Shown here piece after piece: positions 34,822 to 44,971 of a DNA stretch of 64,000 bases. The notes beneath the pieces are model-generated. The model had not been told where the DNA came from. It did not search any database and saw only the letters and a program-made list of their open reading frames with translations. Numbering within the stretch: the first letter of the stretch is position 1; the number at the start of each line of letters is the position of its first letter. A program made the translations under genes and the position numbers. This DNA comes from Billgrantia lactosivorans (GTDB lineage Bacteria > Pseudomonadota > Gammaproteobacteria > Pseudomonadales > Halomonadaceae), in the NCBI RefSeq assembly GCF_003254665.1, contig NZ_QHGY01000006.1, forward strand, positions 1 to 64,000, written 5' to 3'.

Positions 34822-36887
34822 CGCGGTGCCAGCGCTTCATCGCCGAATAACTGCTGGACGAGAAAGCTGAACGCCAGGGCCTGCATATGGGCGCGCTGGC
34901 GATGGTCGGCCGCGCCGCCGTGGCCGCCCTCGACGTTCTCGTAGTAGAGCGCCCGGTGCCCCTGCTCGCCCAGGCGCGCCATCATCTTGCGCGCGTGGCC
35001 GGGGTGGACGCGGTCGTCGCGGGTGCTGGTCATCAGCAGCATGGGCGGGTAGTGGGCCGCGGGATCGAGGTTGTGGTAGGGCGACACATCGCGCAAGAAC
35101 TGCCAGTCGTCGCTCTCGGGGTCGCCGTACTCGGCCATCCACGAGGCGCCGGCGAGCAGCAGGTGGTAGCGGCGCATGTCGAGCAGCGGTACCTGGCACA
35201 CCACGGCGCCGAGCAATTGGGGATAGCGAGTGAGCATGTTGCCCACCAGCAGGCCGCCGTTGGAACCGCCCTGGATGCCCAGCCGCCGCGGCGAGGTGAC
35301 GCCGCGCTCGATCAAATCTTCTGCCACCGCGGCGAAGTCCTCGAACGCCTTGTGGCGCTGGTCGCGCAGCGCCGCCTGGTGCCAGCGCGGGCCGTACTCG
35401 CCGCCGCCGCGGATGTTGGCCACCACGTAGACCCCGCCGCGGCTGAGCCAGGCGCGCCCCACGCCGGGGCTGTAGCCGGGCAGCAGCGGCACCTCGAAGC
35501 CGCCGTAGCCGTAGAGCAGGGTCGGATGCTCGCCGCTGGGCTCGAGGCCGCGGCGCGCCACCTGGAAATAGGGAATCGGCGTGCCGTCCTCGCTGGTGGC
35601 GAAGTGCTGGGTCACTTCCAGCCCCTCGGCGTCGAACAGCGCCGGGGCCTGCTTGAGGGTCTCCAGCTCCTCGCCGACCCGACCGTGCAGCAGCGTGGTC
35701 GGCGTCAGGTAGTCGCTGACGATGACGAACACCTCGTCGCTCTCCTCGTCGTCCACCGCGCTCGCGCTGACGCTGCCCAGCGTCGGCACGCCGGGCAGCG
35801 GCTCGGGCTGCCACTGGCCTTCGCTCGGGGTGATGACGTAGAGCCGGTGCTTGACGTCGTCGAGCACGTTGAGGATCAAGTGGCGGCGGGTCCAGGTGAC
35901 GTCGGAGAGCGAGGTGCGTTCGGTGGGGGTGAACAGCACGCGCAGCTCGCGTTCGCCATCCATGAAGGCAGCGAAGTCGGCGATCAGCAGGGCGCCGGCG
36001 GGATGGGTGGTGCCCGCGACCTCCCAGGGCTCGCGCAGCTCCACCAGCAGCCACTCGCGGTGCACCTGCTTGTGGGCCGAGTTGGGCACCTCGATGCGCC
36101 GCAGCTTGCCGCCGGCCTGGCGCAGGTAGAGCTCGCTGTCGTAGAAGGCCCGGGCGCGGCTGACGAAGTCGCGCTCGAAGCCCGGCGTCGCATCGTGGCC
36201 GGCGCCCACCGCCATGTCGTCGGGTTCGCCCTCGAAGACCGTCTCGGCCTCGGCCATCGGCGTACCGCGCCGCCACTGCCTGACGATGCGCGGGTAGCCG
36301 GAGGTCGTCATCGAGCCTTCGCCAAAGTCGGTCTGGACATAGACCGTGTCGCGGTCGATCCAGCCCAGGCTGCCCTTGGCCTCGGGGCGGTAGAAACCCT
36401 CGTCGACCCAGCGCTTCTCGATCAGATCGAACTCGCGGGTGACGTCGGCGTCGGCGCCGCCGCGGGAGAGCGACACCAGGCAGTGGCGCCAGGGCGCACC
36501 GGGCGAGGCGGGACGCAGGCAGTGGGCGCCGTGCCACACCCAGTTCTCGCCCTCCTCGGCGTTGAGCGCGTCGAGGTCGATCAGCACCTCCCACTCGGGC
36601 CGCACCTTGCGGTACTCCTCGAGCGTGGTGCGCCGCCACAGCCCGCGGGGGTGGTCGCGGTCCTGCCAGAAGTTGTAGAGGTACTCGCCGCGCTTGACCA
36701 CGAAGGGGATGCGGTCATCGGCCTCGAGGATCGCCTGCAGGTCGTCGCGCAGCTCACAGAAGCCCGGCGCATCGGCGAGCCTGGCCTGGCACTCGGCATT
36801 GCGCGCTTTCACCCAGGCCAGGGCGCGCTCGCCCTCGACCTCCTCCAGCCACAGGTAAGGGTCGTGCTCGTCGAAGGGGGCCGCCAT
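34818..36887 (-). CDS. Prolyl oligopeptidase family serine peptidase (S9)
   Basis: A 689-residue protein with an N-terminal seven-bladed propeller domain (beginning DPYLWLEEVEGERALAWV) and a C-terminal alpha/beta hydrolase. The catalytic Ser is in GIQGGSNGGLL, the Asp in TSTRDDRVHPGH and the His in VEGGHGGAADH. It would cut short peptides after Pro or a basic residue; POP and oligopeptidase B cannot be told apart with confidence from sequence alone. An AGGAGA site precedes the ATG at 36887. No signal peptide is seen, so it is cytoplasmic. Confidence 0.88.
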   Translation of the reverse strand: MAAPFDEHDPYLWLEEVEGERALAWVKARNAECQARLADAPGFCELRDDLQAILEADDRIPFVVKRGEYLYNFWQDRDHPRGLWRRTTLEEYRKVRPEWEVLIDLDALNAEEGENWVWHGAHCLRPASPGAPWRHCLVSLSRGGADADVTREFDLIEKRWVDEGFYRPEAKGSLGWIDRDTVYVQTDFGEGSMTTSGYPRIVRQWRRGTPMAEAETVFEGEPDDMAVGAGHDATPGFERDFVSRARAFYDSELYLRQAGGKLRRIEVPNSAHKQVHREWLLVELREPWEVAGTTHPAGALLIADFAAFMDGERELRVLFTPTERTSLSDVTWTRRHLILNVLDDVKHRLYVITPSEGQWQPEPLPGVPTLGSVSASAVDDEESDEVFVIVSDYLTPTTLLHGRVGEELETLKQAPALFDAEGLEVTQHFATSEDGTPIPYFQVARRGLEPSGEHPTLLYGYGGFEVPLLPGYSPGVGRAWLSRGGVYVVANIRGGGEYGPRWHQAALRDQRHKAFEDFAAVAEDLIERGVTSPRRLGIQGGSNGGLLVGNMLTRYPQLLGAVVCQVPLLDMRRYHLLLAGASWMAEYGDPESDDWQFLRDVSPYHNLDPAAHYPPMLLMTSTRDDRVHPGHARKMMARLGEQGHRALYYENVEGGHGGAADHRQRAHMQALAFSFLVQQLFGDEALAPR

Positions 36888-37004
36888 GCGGGTCTCCTGG
36901 TGGTAACGGTTGCCCACCAAGCTAGCCCGCTACGGCCAGGGACTCAATGCGCACAAGGCGTTGTCTGACAAAGTTGGCGAGCGAATGCAGTTTTCAGGCA
37001 TCGC

Positions 37005-37871
37005 CTAGCGCTGGAACACCACCGTGCGGTTCCTGTTCAGGAACACACGTCGCTCCACATGCAGCGCCACCGCCCGGGCCAGGGTCAGGCATTCGATATC
37101 GCGGCCCTTGGCGACCAGGTCCTCCGGGTAGTCGGCGTGGCTGACCGGTTCGACGCCCTGGGTGATGATCGGCCCCTCGTCGAGGTCGTCGTTGATGTAG
37201 TGCGCGGTGGCGCCGACCAGCTTGACCCCCTTCTCGTAGGCCTGATGGTAGGGGCGCGCGCCCTTGAAGCCGGGCAGCAGCGAGTGGTGGATGTTGATCG
37301 CGCGGCCGGCGAGCCTGGCACTCATCTCGCTCGACAGCACCTGCATGTAGCGCGCCAGGATGACCAGCTCGGCGCCACTCTCCTCGATCACCCGCCACAC
37401 CTGGGCCTCCTGCTCGGGCTTGGTCTCGGCGGTGATCGGGAAATGGTGGTAGGGAATGCCGTGCCACTCCGCCAGCGACGCCAGGTCGGGGTGGTTGGAG
37501 ACGATGGCGCGGATGTCGATCGCCAGTTGCCCGGTGCGGTAGCGGTAGAGCAGGTCGTTGAGGCAGTGGTCGGCCTTGGAGACCATGATCACCACCGGCA
37601 GGCGCCTGTCGGGTGGCGTCAGCTCGAAGGCCATATCGAATTCCGCGGCACGCTCGGCGAAGGCGGCGTGGAAGGCGCCGGCATCGAAGCCGCTCTCCTC
37701 GGGGCGGAATTCGGTGCGGATGAAGAAGCGACCGCTCAGGCGGTCGTCGAAGGATTGCTGCTCGGTGATGTAACAACGCCGCTCCTTGAGGAAGCGGGTC
37801 ACCACGTCGACGGTGCCCAGGCGGCTGGGGCACTGCGCGGCCATGATCCAGATGTCGTCGTGTCGCTTCAT
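37005..37871 (-). CDS. purU: Formyltetrahydrofolate deformylase
   Basis: A 288-residue enzyme: an N-terminal ACT domain (CPSRLGTVDVVTRFLKE) and a formyltransferase-like catalytic domain with NIHHSLLPGFKGARPYHQA and the DEGPIITQ segment. It hydrolyses 10-formyl-THF to formate and THF. Downstream of sarcosine oxidase it balances one-carbon units from N-methyl groups, so the cluster order glyA-soxBDAG-purU is the typical glycine betaine/sarcosine arrangement. It is separated from soxG by a T-tailed terminator and has a GGAGG site. Confidence 0.93.
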   Translation of the reverse strand: MKRHDDIWIMAAQCPSRLGTVDVVTRFLKERRCYITEQQSFDDRLSGRFFIRTEFRPEESGFDAGAFHAAFAERAAEFDMAFELTPPDRRLPVVIMVSKADHCLNDLLYRYRTGQLAIDIRAIVSNHPDLASLAEWHGIPYHHFPITAETKPEQEAQVWRVIEESGAELVILARYMQVLSSEMSARLAGRAINIHHSLLPGFKGARPYHQAYEKGVKLVGATAHYINDDLDEGPIITQGVEPVSHADYPEDLVAKGRDIECLTLARAVALHVERRVFLNRNRTVVFQR

Positions 37872-37910
37872 GCTGCCCCCTCCGGCGGCTGGTGCCAACG
37901 GGCACCGTAT

Positions 37911-37937
37911 GGAAAAAGGGCCGGGGAAACCCCGGCC
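37911..37937 (-). terminator. Intrinsic terminator between soxG and purU
   Basis: On the minus strand the arms GGCCGGGG and CCCCGGCC enclose a three-base loop and are followed by C and five T residues. It should end most sox transcripts and reduce purU expression unless purU has its own promoter. Confidence 0.8.
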
Positions 37938-37965
37938 AAACGCGCCTGGCAAACGAGACGCCGAG

Positions 37966-38616
37966 TCACTGCTCCACGCCGATGGCGTACTCCGCGCCGG
38001 CATCGAGCAGCCAGCGGTAGAGGTAGTCGGCGAAGCTGCGGCGCACCACCAGCTCCCAGCGCGCCTCGTCGGGGCGGCGCAGGATCAGGCTGCTCTTGGC
38101 GAACACCGTGGTCACGCCCTTGCCCACCGGGAAGGCGTCGGGGTGCACGTCGTAGGGCGTCGACTTCATCAGCAGCTCGCGGGCCTTGTCGCCCTCGAGC
38201 TCGAGCAGGGTCTGACCGCCGCCGACGTTGACGATGGCGTAGTGGGCATCGCCCAGGGCCTCGCGCAAGCGTTGCTCGAGGGCGAACTCCTCGCCGCCGG
38301 GCACGATCACGAGCCACTCGTCCGGCGAGAGCCACTGGATCGAGCGCTCGCCGTCGTCGCTCAGGCTGAGGGCGTTGGGTCGCGCCGGCAGGCCGAAGCC
38401 GAGCACACCGCGCACCGCCTCGTCGAGCACGATGGCGCCGCCGCGCAGAATCAGGTGGCCGAGCATGGCGCGCTCGCGCAGCACCACGCGGCTGTTGGCG
38501 CTGACGCTCGGGCGGCCGCTGGTGTGGCAGGACCAGGCCAGCGGGGACTCCGCCGGCACCTCGCTGGCAGGGCGCACATCGTAGACGTTGGCCCGGGTCG
38601 CTGTGGAATCAGACAT
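37966..38616 (-). CDS. soxG: Sarcosine oxidase gamma subunit
   Basis: A 216-residue SoxG protein with the family segments SIQWLSPDEWLVIVPGG and TPYDVHPDAFPVGKGVTTVFAKSSLIL. It caps the heterotetrameric sarcosine oxidase, which turns sarcosine, THF and oxygen into glycine, methylene-THF and peroxide. It overlaps soxA by eight bases and is followed by a terminator. Confidence 0.93.
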   Translation of the reverse strand: MSDSTATRANVYDVRPASEVPAESPLAWSCHTSGRPSVSANSRVVLRERAMLGHLILRGGAIVLDEAVRGVLGFGLPARPNALSLSDDGERSIQWLSPDEWLVIVPGGEEFALEQRLREALGDAHYAIVNVGGGQTLLELEGDKARELLMKSTPYDVHPDAFPVGKGVTTVFAKSSLILRRPDEARWELVVRRSFADYLYRWLLDAGAEYAIGVEQ

Positions 38617-41600
38617 TCTGGCGCTCTCCCTTGGGATCGTAGAAGATCGTGCCGACGATTTCCGCGGCGTGGGTCTTGCCGTCGGCCATGGGCAGGTAGA
38701 CGGTCTCGCCCATGCGCTGATGGCCGCCCTTGACCACCGCCAGAGCGAAGCCGCCGCCCAGCGTCGGGCTGTAGTAGCTCGAGGTCACGTGTCCGACCAT
38801 GGGCATGGGAATGGCGTGCTCCGGGTCGAAGACGATCTGCGCGCCCTCCTCCAGCACCACCGTGGGGTCCTTCGGCTTGAGGCCCACCAGCTGCTTGCGG
38901 TCCGAGCGGCGGGTATCGGAGCGCGACAGCGAGCGCTTGCCGATCCACGAGAACGGCTTGTCGTAGCCGACCGCCCACTGCATGCCCAGGTCTTCCGGCG
39001 TGACCGAGCCGTCGCTGTCCTGGCCGGCGATGATGAAGCCCTTCTCGGCCCGCAGCACGTGCATCGTCTCCGTGCCGTAGGGTGTCAGGCCATACTTGTC
39101 GCCGTGCTCGAACAGGGTCTTCCAGACGTGCATGGCGTAGTTGGCCTGGACGTTGATCTCGTAGGCCAGCTCGCCGGTGAAGGAGATGCGGAATACCCGC
39201 GCCGGCACGCCTGCCACAGTGCCCTCGCGCCAGTCCATGAACTTGAACTGGTCGCGTGCGAGATCGATGTCGGTGACCTCGGCCAGCAGCTTGCGCGCCT
39301 CGGGGCCCGTCACCGTCATGGTCGCCCAGTGGTCGGTCACCGAGGTGAAATAGACCTGCAGCTCCGGCCATTCGGTCTGGTGCCACAGCTCCAGCCACTC
39401 CAGCACGCCGGCGGCGCCGCCGGTGGTGGTGGTCATCAGGAAGTGGTTCTCGCCCAGGCAGCTGGTGGTGCCGTCGTCCATCAGCATGCCGTCGTCCTTG
39501 CACATCAGGCCGTAGCGCACGCGGCCCACCTCGAGCTTCAGCCACTTGTTGGTGTAGACGCGGTTGAGGAACTCACGGGCGTCCGGCCCCTGGATGTCGA
39601 TCTTGCCCAGGGTGGAGGCGTCGAGGATGCCGACCTTCTCGCGCACCGCCAGGCACTCGCGGGCCACCGCCTCGTGCATGGTCTCCTGCTTGCCGTTGAC
39701 CGTCTGCGGGAAGTACCAGGGACGCTTCCACTGTCCGACGTCCTCGAACTCGGCGCCGTGCTCCACGTGCCACTGGTGCAGCGCGGTGTAGCGCTCGGGG
39801 TCGAACAGCTCGCGGCAGTGGCGCCCGGCGATGGCACCGAAGGTGACCGGCGTGTAGTTGGGGCGGAATACCGTGGTGCCTACCTCGGGAATGCTCCGGC
39901 CCAGGCAGCGGGCGGCGATGGCCATGCCGTTGATGTTGCCGAGCTTGCCCTGATCGGTGCCGAAGCCCATGGCGGTATAGCGCTTGACGTGCTCGATCGA
40001 TTCGAAGCCTTCGCGGGTGGCGATCTCGATGGCCGCCGCGGTGACATCGTTCTGCAGGTCGACGAACTGCTTGGGCGCGCGCAGCGTCGGCTTCTCGTGG
40101 GGCACCTGGTAGAGCGCACAGGCGAGGCCTTCGCGGCGGGCATCGACCTGCGGCAGCTCGACCGCCCTGGCGCTCACGCCGAGTGCTTCCAGGGCCCGGG
40201 CGGCCACGGCGACGCCGTCGGCCAAACCCTCGCCCAGGTCGTGCACGCCGTGGGCGCTGCCGGCGGCATGAACGCCCTTCACCAGGCCGGGCACGAAGCC
40301 GAGGATCTCTTCGTTCCAGGTCGGCCGCGCACCGGTGTGCGAGGCCAGGTGGATCACCGGGCTGTAGCCGCCGGAGCTGGCGATGGTGTCGCAGGCCAGC
40401 GTCTCGGCCTGGCCGGTGACCTTGAAGGCGCCGATGTCGATGGCGGCGACACGCGCCGCGCTGACACGGCTGCCACCCTTGGCCTCGAGCACCGCCGAGC
40501 CCTCGATGATGCGGATGCCGCGCTCGCGCGCCTGCTCGACCAGGTCACCGCTGGGTGAGAGGCGGGCATCGACGATGGCCACCACTTCGCGGCCGGCGTC
40601 CTGCCAGTCGAGGGCGGCGCGATAGGCGTGATCGTTGCTGGTGGAGAGCACCAGCTTGTTGCCCGGAACCACGCCGTAGCGGCGAATGTAGGTCGACACC
40701 GCCCCGGCCAGCAGGTTGCCCGGCACGTCGTTGTTGGCGTACACCAGCGGACGCTCGTGGGCGCCGGTGGCCAGGATGACCTGACCGGCACGCACGCGGT
40801 GCATCCGCGAACGCGCGGGACGATAGCCCCCCTTCACCGCGGCGGTCTCGCCGAGGTGCTCGGTGCGCCGCTCGTGTAGCGTGACGAAGTGGTGGTCGTG
40901 GTAGCCGTTGGCGGTGGTGCGGGCCAGCAGCGTGACGTTGTCGAGTCCGGCCAGCTCCTCCAGCACACGTGCCGCCCACTGGGCCGCCGGCTGGTGATCG
41001 AGCAGCTCGCGGCTGTCGAGCAGCGAACCGCCCATTTCCTCCTGCTCGTCGCACAGGATCACCCGGGCCCCGCTGCGTGCCGCCGTCAGCGCCGCCGCCA
41101 GGCCGGCCGGCCCGGCGCCGACCACCAGCAGGTCGCAGTGCTGGTGCAGGTGGTCGTAGATGTCCGGATCGGGCTCCATGGGGCTGCGCCCGAGGCCCGC
41201 GCCCTTGCGGATGTACTTTTCGTAGGTCATCCACATGGAGGCCGGGGCCATGAAGGTCTTGTAGTAGAACCCCGGCGGCATCAGGCTTCCGCTCAGCTTG
41301 CCGACCATGCCCATCAGGTCGCGCTGAACGCTGGGCCAGCCGTTGGTGCTGCGCGCCACGAGGCCCTCGAACAGCGCCTGCTGGGTGGCGCGAACGTTGG
41401 GCACCTGGGCCGCTTCGCTGCTGCCCAGCTGCACCAGCGCGTTGGGCTCCTCGGCGCCGGCGGCGACGATGCCGCGCGGGCGCGAGTACTTGAAGCTGCG
41501 GTTGACGATGTCGACGCCGTTGGCCAGCAGCGCCGAGGCCAGGGTGTCGCCGGCATGGCCCTGATAGCGCTGCCCGTTGAAGGTGAAGCTCAGCTTGCGC

Positions 41601-41659
41601 GAACGGTCGATGCGCCCGCCTTCGCGAAGGCGATTCGGCTGTTTCAAGGACTTGCTCAT
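38609..41659 (-). CDS. soxA: Sarcosine oxidase alpha subunit
   Basis: A 1016-residue subunit with, in order: a 2Fe-2S-ferredoxin-like domain (LSFTFNGQRYQGHAGDTLA), a NAD-binding flavoprotein domain (LLVVGAGPAGLAAALTAARS), and a C-terminal GcvT-like domain that binds tetrahydrofolate (GEREF-type segment at QGPDAREFLNRVYTNKWLKL). Full length for the family. Four-base overlap with soxD and eight with soxG show tight coupling of subunits. Confidence 0.95.
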   Translation of the reverse strand: MSKSLKQPNRLREGGRIDRSRKLSFTFNGQRYQGHAGDTLASALLANGVDIVNRSFKYSRPRGIVAAGAEEPNALVQLGSSEAAQVPNVRATQQALFEGLVARSTNGWPSVQRDLMGMVGKLSGSLMPPGFYYKTFMAPASMWMTYEKYIRKGAGLGRSPMEPDPDIYDHLHQHCDLLVVGAGPAGLAAALTAARSGARVILCDEQEEMGGSLLDSRELLDHQPAAQWAARVLEELAGLDNVTLLARTTANGYHDHHFVTLHERRTEHLGETAAVKGGYRPARSRMHRVRAGQVILATGAHERPLVYANNDVPGNLLAGAVSTYIRRYGVVPGNKLVLSTSNDHAYRAALDWQDAGREVVAIVDARLSPSGDLVEQARERGIRIIEGSAVLEAKGGSRVSAARVAAIDIGAFKVTGQAETLACDTIASSGGYSPVIHLASHTGARPTWNEEILGFVPGLVKGVHAAGSAHGVHDLGEGLADGVAVAARALEALGVSARAVELPQVDARREGLACALYQVPHEKPTLRAPKQFVDLQNDVTAAAIEIATREGFESIEHVKRYTAMGFGTDQGKLGNINGMAIAARCLGRSIPEVGTTVFRPNYTPVTFGAIAGRHCRELFDPERYTALHQWHVEHGAEFEDVGQWKRPWYFPQTVNGKQETMHEAVARECLAVREKVGILDASTLGKIDIQGPDAREFLNRVYTNKWLKLEVGRVRYGLMCKDDGMLMDDGTTSCLGENHFLMTTTTGGAAGVLEWLELWHQTEWPELQVYFTSVTDHWATMTVTGPEARKLLAEVTDIDLARDQFKFMDWREGTVAGVPARVFRISFTGELAYEINVQANYAMHVWKTLFEHGDKYGLTPYGTETMHVLRAEKGFIIAGQDSDGSVTPEDLGMQWAVGYDKPFSWIGKRSLSRSDTRRSDRKQLVGLKPKDPTVVLEEGAQIVFDPEHAIPMPMVGHVTSSYYSPTLGGGFALAVVKGGHQRMGETVYLPMADGKTHAAEIVGTIFYDPKGERQNV

Positions 41660-42048
41660 GCCTGCTCTCCCTTGATCGCTTCCGCGGCGGCGCTGCTGGC
41701 GCCCACGGTCTGTTGCCCACCGCTCGCCACTTGCACGTTGCCCTGCGTTTGCTGGCTCGCCAGGCTCTCGGCGGTGACACGGGGCTGCTCGCCCATCTTG
41801 TAGGTCTCGAGGATGTCGTAGGTCACGGTGTTACGCGTGATGTTGAAGAACTTGCGGCAGCCGACGGCGTGCACCCACAGCTCATGATGAATGCCGCGCG
41901 GGTTGTCGCGGAAGAACAGGTAGTCGCCCCACTCCTCGTCGCTGCAGGCCTCGGGGTCCTTCGGCCGCTCGATGTGCGCCTGGCCCTTGGGGTGAAACTC
42001 CTCTTCCTCGCGGAGCTCCTCGCAGTAGGGGCAGTAGATATGAAACAT
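41656..42048 (-). CDS. soxD: Sarcosine oxidase delta subunit
   Basis: A 130-residue zinc-binding subunit: MFHIYCPYCEELREEEEF supplies Cys6 and Cys9, and HAVGCRKFF gives later His/Cys ligands. The last 35 residues are a Gln/Ala-rich tail (from about TAESLASQQTQG) not needed for the core fold. It lies between soxB (12-base gap) and soxA (four-base overlap). Confidence 0.93.
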   Translation of the reverse strand: MFHIYCPYCEELREEEEFHPKGQAHIERPKDPEACSDEEWGDYLFFRDNPRGIHHELWVHAVGCRKFFNITRNTVTYDILETYKMGEQPRVTAESLASQQTQGNVQVASGGQQTVGASSAAAEAIKGEQA

Positions 42049-42060
42049 GGCAGTGCCTCC

Positions 42061-43311
42061 TTAGTGTGCGACCCCGGCCGCGCCGTGCTCGTCGACCAGT
42101 GCCCCGCTGTGGAAGCGGTCGATGGAGAAGGGCGCCGCGAGCGGGTGGGCCTGACCCTTGGCCAGGGTCCAGGCGAATACGTGACCGGAACCGGGGGTGG
42201 CCTTGAAGCCGCCGGTGCCCCAGCCGCAGTTGAAGAACAGCCCCTTCACCGGCGTCTTCGACAGGATCGGGCAGGCGTCCGGGCAGGTGTCGACGATGCC
42301 GCCCCACTGCCGGTTCATGCGCACCCGCGAGAAGATCGGGAACATCTCGACGATGGCCTGCAGGGTATGCTCGACCGTGGGGTAGCTGCCGCGCTGGCCG
42401 TAGCCGTTGTAGCCGTCGATGCCGGCCCCGATGACCAGGTCGCCCTTGTCGGTCTGGCTGATGTAGCCGTGCACGTGGTTGGACATCACCACGGTGTCGA
42501 GTACCGGCTTGAGCGGCTCGGAGACCAGCGCCTGCAGCGGATGCGACTCCAGCGGCAGGCGGAAGCCGGCCATCTTCGCCAGCACCCCGGAGTTGCCCGC
42601 CGCCACGCAGCCGACGGTCTTGGCCTCGATGTCGCCGCGGTTGGTGTGCACGCCGAAGACGCGCCCGTCGCGGATCTTGAAGCCGGTGACCTCGGTGTTC
42701 TGCAGCAGGTCCACGCCCAGCGCATCGGCGGCGCGGGCGAAGCCCCAGGCCACGGCGTCGTGGCGCGCCACGCCGGCGCGCGGCTGCCAGGAGGCGCCGA
42801 GGATCGGATAGCGGGCGTTCTTCGAGCAATCCATGATCGGCACGATCTGCTGGATCTGCTCGGGGGTGAGCACCTCGCTGTCGATGCCGTTGAGGCGGTT
42901 GGCGTTGACCCGGCGCTGGATGTCGCGCATGTCCTGCAGGGTGTGGCCGAGGTTCATCACGCCGCGCTGGGAGAACATCACGTTGTAGTTGAGGTCCTGC
43001 GACAGCCCTTCCCACAGCTTCATCGCGTGTTCGTAGAGCGCCGCGGCCTCGTCCCACAGGTAGTTGGAGCGCACGATGGTGGTGTTGCGCGCAGTGTTGC
43101 CGCCGCCCAGCCAGCCCTTCTCGACCACCGCCACGTTGCGGATGCCGTGCTCCTTGGCCAGGTAGTAGGCGGTGGCCAGGCCGTGGCCGCCGCCGCCGAC
43201 GATGATCACGTCGTACTGCTTCTTCGGCGTGGGGTTGCGCCACTGGCGCTCCCAGTTCTCATGGTGGCTCAGGGCGTGCTTGGCCAGCCCGAATCCCGAA
43301 TAGCGTTGCAT
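42061..43311 (-). CDS. soxB: Sarcosine oxidase beta subunit
   Basis: A 416-residue DAO-family flavoprotein with the FAD-binding motif [20 protein letters not shown], the [13 protein letters not shown] segment and [20 protein letters not shown]. This subunit carries the sarcosine oxidation site, with covalent FMN in characterised enzymes. An AGGAGAG site precedes the ATG. It follows glyA after 49 bases that contain a perfect hairpin. Confidence 0.95.
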   Translation of the reverse strand: MQRYSGFGLAKHALSHHENWERQWRNPTPKKQYDVIIVGGGGHGLATAYYLAKEHGIRNVAVVEKGWLGGGNTARNTTIVRSNYLWDEAAALYEHAMKLWEGLSQDLNYNVMFSQRGVMNLGHTLQDMRDIQRRVNANRLNGIDSEVLTPEQIQQIVPIMDCSKNARYPILGASWQPRAGVARHDAVAWGFARAADALGVDLLQNTEVTGFKIRDGRVFGVHTNRGDIEAKTVGCVAAGNSGVLAKMAGFRLPLESHPLQALVSEPLKPVLDTVVMSNHVHGYISQTDKGDLVIGAGIDGYNGYGQRGSYPTVEHTLQAIVEMFPIFSRVRMNRQWGGIVDTCPDACPILSKTPVKGLFFNCGWGTGGFKATPGSGHVFAWTLAKGQAHPLAAPFSIDRFHSGALVDEHGAAGVAH

Positions 43312-43324
43312 CTTTTCTCTCCTC

Positions 43325-43351
43325 GACCGGCCCTGGCGGACAGGGCCGGTC
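43325..43351 (-). terminator. Intercistronic hairpin between glyA and soxB
   Basis: A perfect 11-base stem (arms GACCGGCCCTG and CAGGGCCGGTC) with a five-base loop, ending nine bases before the soxB ribosome site region on the minus strand. It has no T-run, so it probably tunes mRNA stability or read-through rather than ending transcription fully. Confidence 0.55.
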
Positions 43352-43360
43352 CCATGCGGT

Positions 43361-44662
43361 TCAGGCGGTGGCGGTTTCGTGTGCCGCGGCCGGTGTGGCG
43401 GTGCCGTAGACCGGGTGCCGCAGGCAGAGCTCGGCGACCTTCTCGCGCACTTCGGCCTCCACGGCCTCAGTGTTGCCCTGCTCGGCCAGCACGTCGAGGA
43501 TGTCGCAGATCCAGCCGGCGAGCGCCTCGCAGTCGGCCACGTCGAAGCCGCGCGAGGTCACCGCCGGGGTACCGATGCGCAGGCCGGAGGTGACGAAGGG
43601 GCTCTGCGGGTCGTTGGGCACGGCGTTCTTGTTGACGGTGATGTGCGCGCGGCCCAGCGCCGCGTCGGCATCCTTGCCGGTGACGCCCTGGCGGATCAGC
43701 GAGACCAGGAAGAGATGGTCGTCGGTGCCCCCGGAGACCACGTCGTAACCGCGCTCGACGAAGACCTTGGCCATGGCCCGGGCGTTGTCGATCACGCGCT
43801 GCTGGTACTGCACGAAGGACTGGCTCATGGCCTCCTTGAAGGCCACCGCCTTGGCCGCGATCACGTGCATCAGCGGCCCGCCCTGCTGGCCGGGGAAGAC
43901 CGCGCCGTTGAGCTTCTTGTAAAGCTCCTGGTCGCCGTGGGCCGAGAGGATCAGGCCACCGCGCGGGCCGCGCAGGGTCTTGTGCGTGGTGGTGGTGACC
44001 ACGTGGGCATGGGGAATCGGGCTGGGGTAGAGCCCGGCGGCGACCAGGCCCGCCACGTGCGCCATGTCGACCATCAGCCAGGCGCCGACCTCGTCGGCGA
44101 TGTCGCGGAAGCGCCGCCAGTCGACTACCCGCGAGTAGGCGGAGAAGCCGGCAATGATCAGCTTGGGCTTGTGGCTGCGCGCCAGCCGCTCGACCTCCTC
44201 GTAGTCGATCTCGCCGGTCTCGGCATTCAGGCCGTACTGCACGGCGTGGTAGTGCTTGCCGGAGAAGTTGGGCGCCGCGCCGTGGGTCAGGTGGCCGCCG
44301 TGGGCCAGGCTCATGCCGAGCACGGTGTCGCCCGGCTTGACCAGCGCCATGAAGGCGGCCGCGTTGGCCTGGGCGCCGGAGTGGGGCTGGACGTTGGCGT
44401 AGTCGGCGCCGAACAGGTCGCAGGCGCGCTCGATGGCGAGCTTCTCGACCACGTCGACGTGCTCGCAGCCGCCGTAGTAGCGCTTGCCCGGGTAGCCCTC
44501 GGCGTACTTGTTGGTCAGCTGGGTGCCCTGGGCCTCCATGACCGCGCGGCTGGCATAGTTTTCCGAGGCGATCAGCTCGACGTGCGCCTCCTGGCGCGCC
44601 ACTTCGTCGGCGATGGCGGCGGCAACCTGGGCATCGAAGGATGCGAGACCGGCTTGGTTCAT
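43361..44662 (-). CDS. glyA: Serine hydroxymethyltransferase
   Basis: A 433-residue PLP enzyme with [36 protein letters not shown] and the PLP-lysine segment [15 protein letters not shown]. It joins glycine from sarcosine oxidation with methylene-THF to give serine. It is the first gene of the glyA-soxBDAG series and is likely the operon-specific copy. The ATG at 44662 has an AGGAG site; a 48-codon upstream extension is not supported. Confidence 0.95.
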   Translation of the reverse strand: MNQAGLASFDAQVAAAIADEVARQEAHVELIASENYASRAVMEAQGTQLTNKYAEGYPGKRYYGGCEHVDVVEKLAIERACDLFGADYANVQPHSGAQANAAAFMALVKPGDTVLGMSLAHGGHLTHGAAPNFSGKHYHAVQYGLNAETGEIDYEEVERLARSHKPKLIIAGFSAYSRVVDWRRFRDIADEVGAWLMVDMAHVAGLVAAGLYPSPIPHAHVVTTTTHKTLRGPRGGLILSAHGDQELYKKLNGAVFPGQQGGPLMHVIAAKAVAFKEAMSQSFVQYQQRVIDNARAMAKVFVERGYDVVSGGTDDHLFLVSLIRQGVTGKDADAALGRAHITVNKNAVPNDPQSPFVTSGLRIGTPAVTSRGFDVADCEALAGWICDILDVLAEQGNTEAVEAEVREKVAELCLRHPVYGTATPAAAHETATA

Positions 44663-44971
44663 GACTGACTCCTGTTGTTGTGACCTGTTGTCGCGGTGAC
44701 GTGTCTGCACGGGGTGCTGTCTTGCGAATCTATCGGCAACCCGCAGGGGTGAGAAATTTGAAATCCTTATGCCTGGATCATCCTCGCGGGGAGGTTTTCG
44801 GCTCATGCGTCGATTAAAGGCTCACAAGAGAGAGAAAGATTGAATAAATGCGACAGCTTTGCTGAATGACAGGCCCGCGGTGAAGGTGCCCGCCACTTTC
44901 GTCGAAGCGCGGCCGGCAAGCATGGCGGCACGCCTACAGCACCCGTGAGGCGGGAAATAGCGACGCAGCGG
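44663..44971. other. Intergenic region between glyA and the GATase-AraC regulator
   Basis: This 309-base region must hold the promoter of the glyA-sox operon, which starts at its left end and runs leftward. I see no convincing -35/-10 pair, no T-tailed terminator for the regulator gene and no gene. A more AT-rich stretch around 44750-44860 is the likeliest promoter and activator-binding zone. Confidence 0.4.
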
